Assembly (NCBI GenBank): GCA_019420405.1
Contig: JAHZHF010000192.1
Location: forward strand, 1-5,990
DNA: 5,990 bases
Source of the DNA: Clostridiales bacterium
GTDB taxonomy: Bacteria > Bacillota > Clostridia > Lachnospirales > Lachnospiraceae
Reading direction: 5' to 3'
The notes beneath the pieces are model-generated. The model saw only the letters and a list, made by a program, of their open reading frames with translations. It ran no database searches and was not told the DNA's origin. Below are positions 5,158 to 5,990 of this stretch, piece after piece. Position 1 is the first letter of the stretch; each line of letters opens with the position of its first letter. A program made the position numbers and the translations under genes.

Positions 5158-5990
5158 ATGAGAGAAAAAATCGTACTGATAGACGGACACAGTATTTTGA
5201 ACCGGGCGTTTTACGGCGTTCCGGATCTGACGAACTCGGAGGGACTGCACACGAACGCTGTCTACGGGTTCTTGAATATTATGTTTAAGATATTGGATGA
5301 GGAGAAACCGGAATATCTGACGGTGACATTTGACGTCCATGCTCCTACGTTCCGCCACAAGATGTATGCGGATTATAAGGGGACGAGAAAGCCGATGGCG
5401 GACGAGTTACGGCAGCAGGTGCCTGTGATCAAAGAAGTCCTGACTGCCATGAATATCGAGATCATCGAGAAGGAAGGACTTGAGGCGGACGACCTGCTCG
5501 GGACGATTTCGCACATGTGCGAGGAGAAGGGGATGGATGTATCCATTATTTCCGGAGACAGGGATACGCTTCAGCTTGCGACAGAGCATGTGAAGATCCG
5601 GATTCCGAAGACAAAGCAGGGAAAGACGGAAATTGAGGACTACTATGCCGGGGATGTGTCAGAGAGATACGGGGTTACTCCGGAAGAATTTATTGACGTG
5701 AAAGCCCTGATGGGGGATACTTCTGACAATATTCCCGGCGTGCCCGGAATCGGAGAGAAGACGGCGACAAAGATTATACAGGATTATAAGACCATTGAGA
5801 ATGCATATGAACATGCGGATGAGGTGAAGCCGCCCCGGGCCAGCAAGAATCTGAAAGAGTTCTGGGAACAGGCGAAGATGAGCAAGGTGCTGGCGACGAT
5901 AGAGGTTCATGCGGATATCGAGTTTGATCTTGAGAAGGCGCGGCACGGTAATCCGTATACGAAGGAGGCCCATGAGATTTTCCAGCGGCT
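5158..5990 (+). CDS. polA: DNA polymerase I, 5'-3' exonuclease domain (partial, runs off right edge)
   Basis: The first 277 codons of DNA polymerase I are present; the window ends inside the gene, and the full protein would be near 870-880 residues by family norm. The enzyme removes RNA primers and fills gaps in replication and repair. Visible here is the FEN-type 5' nuclease: IDGHSILNRAFYG (8-20, metal ligand Asp9), FDVHAPTFRH (58-67, Asp59), EADDLLG (109-115, acidic ligands), SGDRDTLQLA (132-141, Asp134 and Asp136) and GDTSDNIPGVPGIG (186-199, Asp187 and Asp190 plus the helix-hairpin-helix DNA-binding loop), then KTATKII. The ATG follows GGAGG (5146-5150) at 7 bases. It has no stop in the window. 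Whether the 3'-5' proofreading domain is active cannot be seen. Transcribed away from the HAD gene. Confidence 0.96.
   Translation, partial: MREKIVLIDGHSILNRAFYGVPDLTNSEGLHTNAVYGFLNIMFKILDEEKPEYLTVTFDVHAPTFRHKMYADYKGTRKPMADELRQQVPVIKEVLTAMNIEIIEKEGLEADDLLGTISHMCEEKGMDVSIISGDRDTLQLATEHVKIRIPKTKQGKTEIEDYYAGDVSERYGVTPEEFIDVKALMGDTSDNIPGVPGIGEKTATKIIQDYKTIENAYEHADEVKPPRASKNLKEFWEQAKMSKVLATIEVHADIEFDLEKARHGNPYTKEAHEIFQR

Noticed and set aside
5131..5973. Minus-strand frames within 5131-5358, 5407-5589 and 5659-5973
   Set aside because: They are shadows opposite polA, whose conserved nuclease motifs run uninterrupted on the plus strand.

Overview
The window looks like a chromosomal segment of a low-to-mid GC Gram-positive anaerobe of the Clostridia, most likely a Lachnospiraceae-type gut bacterium. 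This is inferred from strong AAGGAGG-type ribosome binding sites, a sortase-anchored surface glucosaminidase with an SPKTG sorting signal and a Thr/Asp/Pro spacer, and overall protein style. No database search was possible.

Layout. Positions 1-502 hold no convincing gene. They contain a GC-rich stem-loop (103-148), a very long imperfect inverted repeat (about 160-349), a perfect 16-bp operator-like palindrome (379-394), and a good extended -10 promoter (413-441) with a strong RBS (485-493). Positions 503-2803 (+) encode a 766-residue secreted peptidoglycan hydrolase: signal peptide, acidic segment, SH3-like N-terminal domain, glucosaminidase (GH73-type) domain, seven 18-residue tandem repeats, a beta-rich domain and a C-terminal SPKTG sorting signal. 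A bidirectional terminator at 2871-2924 separates it from two genes read on the minus strand: a 424-residue protein of unknown function with two C-terminal membrane helices (2979-4253) and a 207-residue HAD-superfamily phosphatase (4357-4980). An 8-bp inverted repeat lies between these two. From a divergent intergenic region (4981-5157) the plus-strand polA gene starts at 5158 and runs off the right edge; only its 5'-3' exonuclease domain is present.

How the genes relate. The surface hydrolase is a stand-alone unit with its own promoter and terminator, presumably acting in cell-wall turnover or daughter-cell separation. The HAD gene and the 424-residue gene could be co-transcribed from the divergent region facing polA, but the 103-nt gap with a hairpin makes this uncertain. 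PolA is a housekeeping replication/repair enzyme. The least explained items are the long palindrome upstream of the hydrolase and the 424-residue membrane protein, which has a CorA-like layout but lacks the CorA GMN signature. I see no CRISPR array, tRNA, rRNA, transposase or evident defence system.
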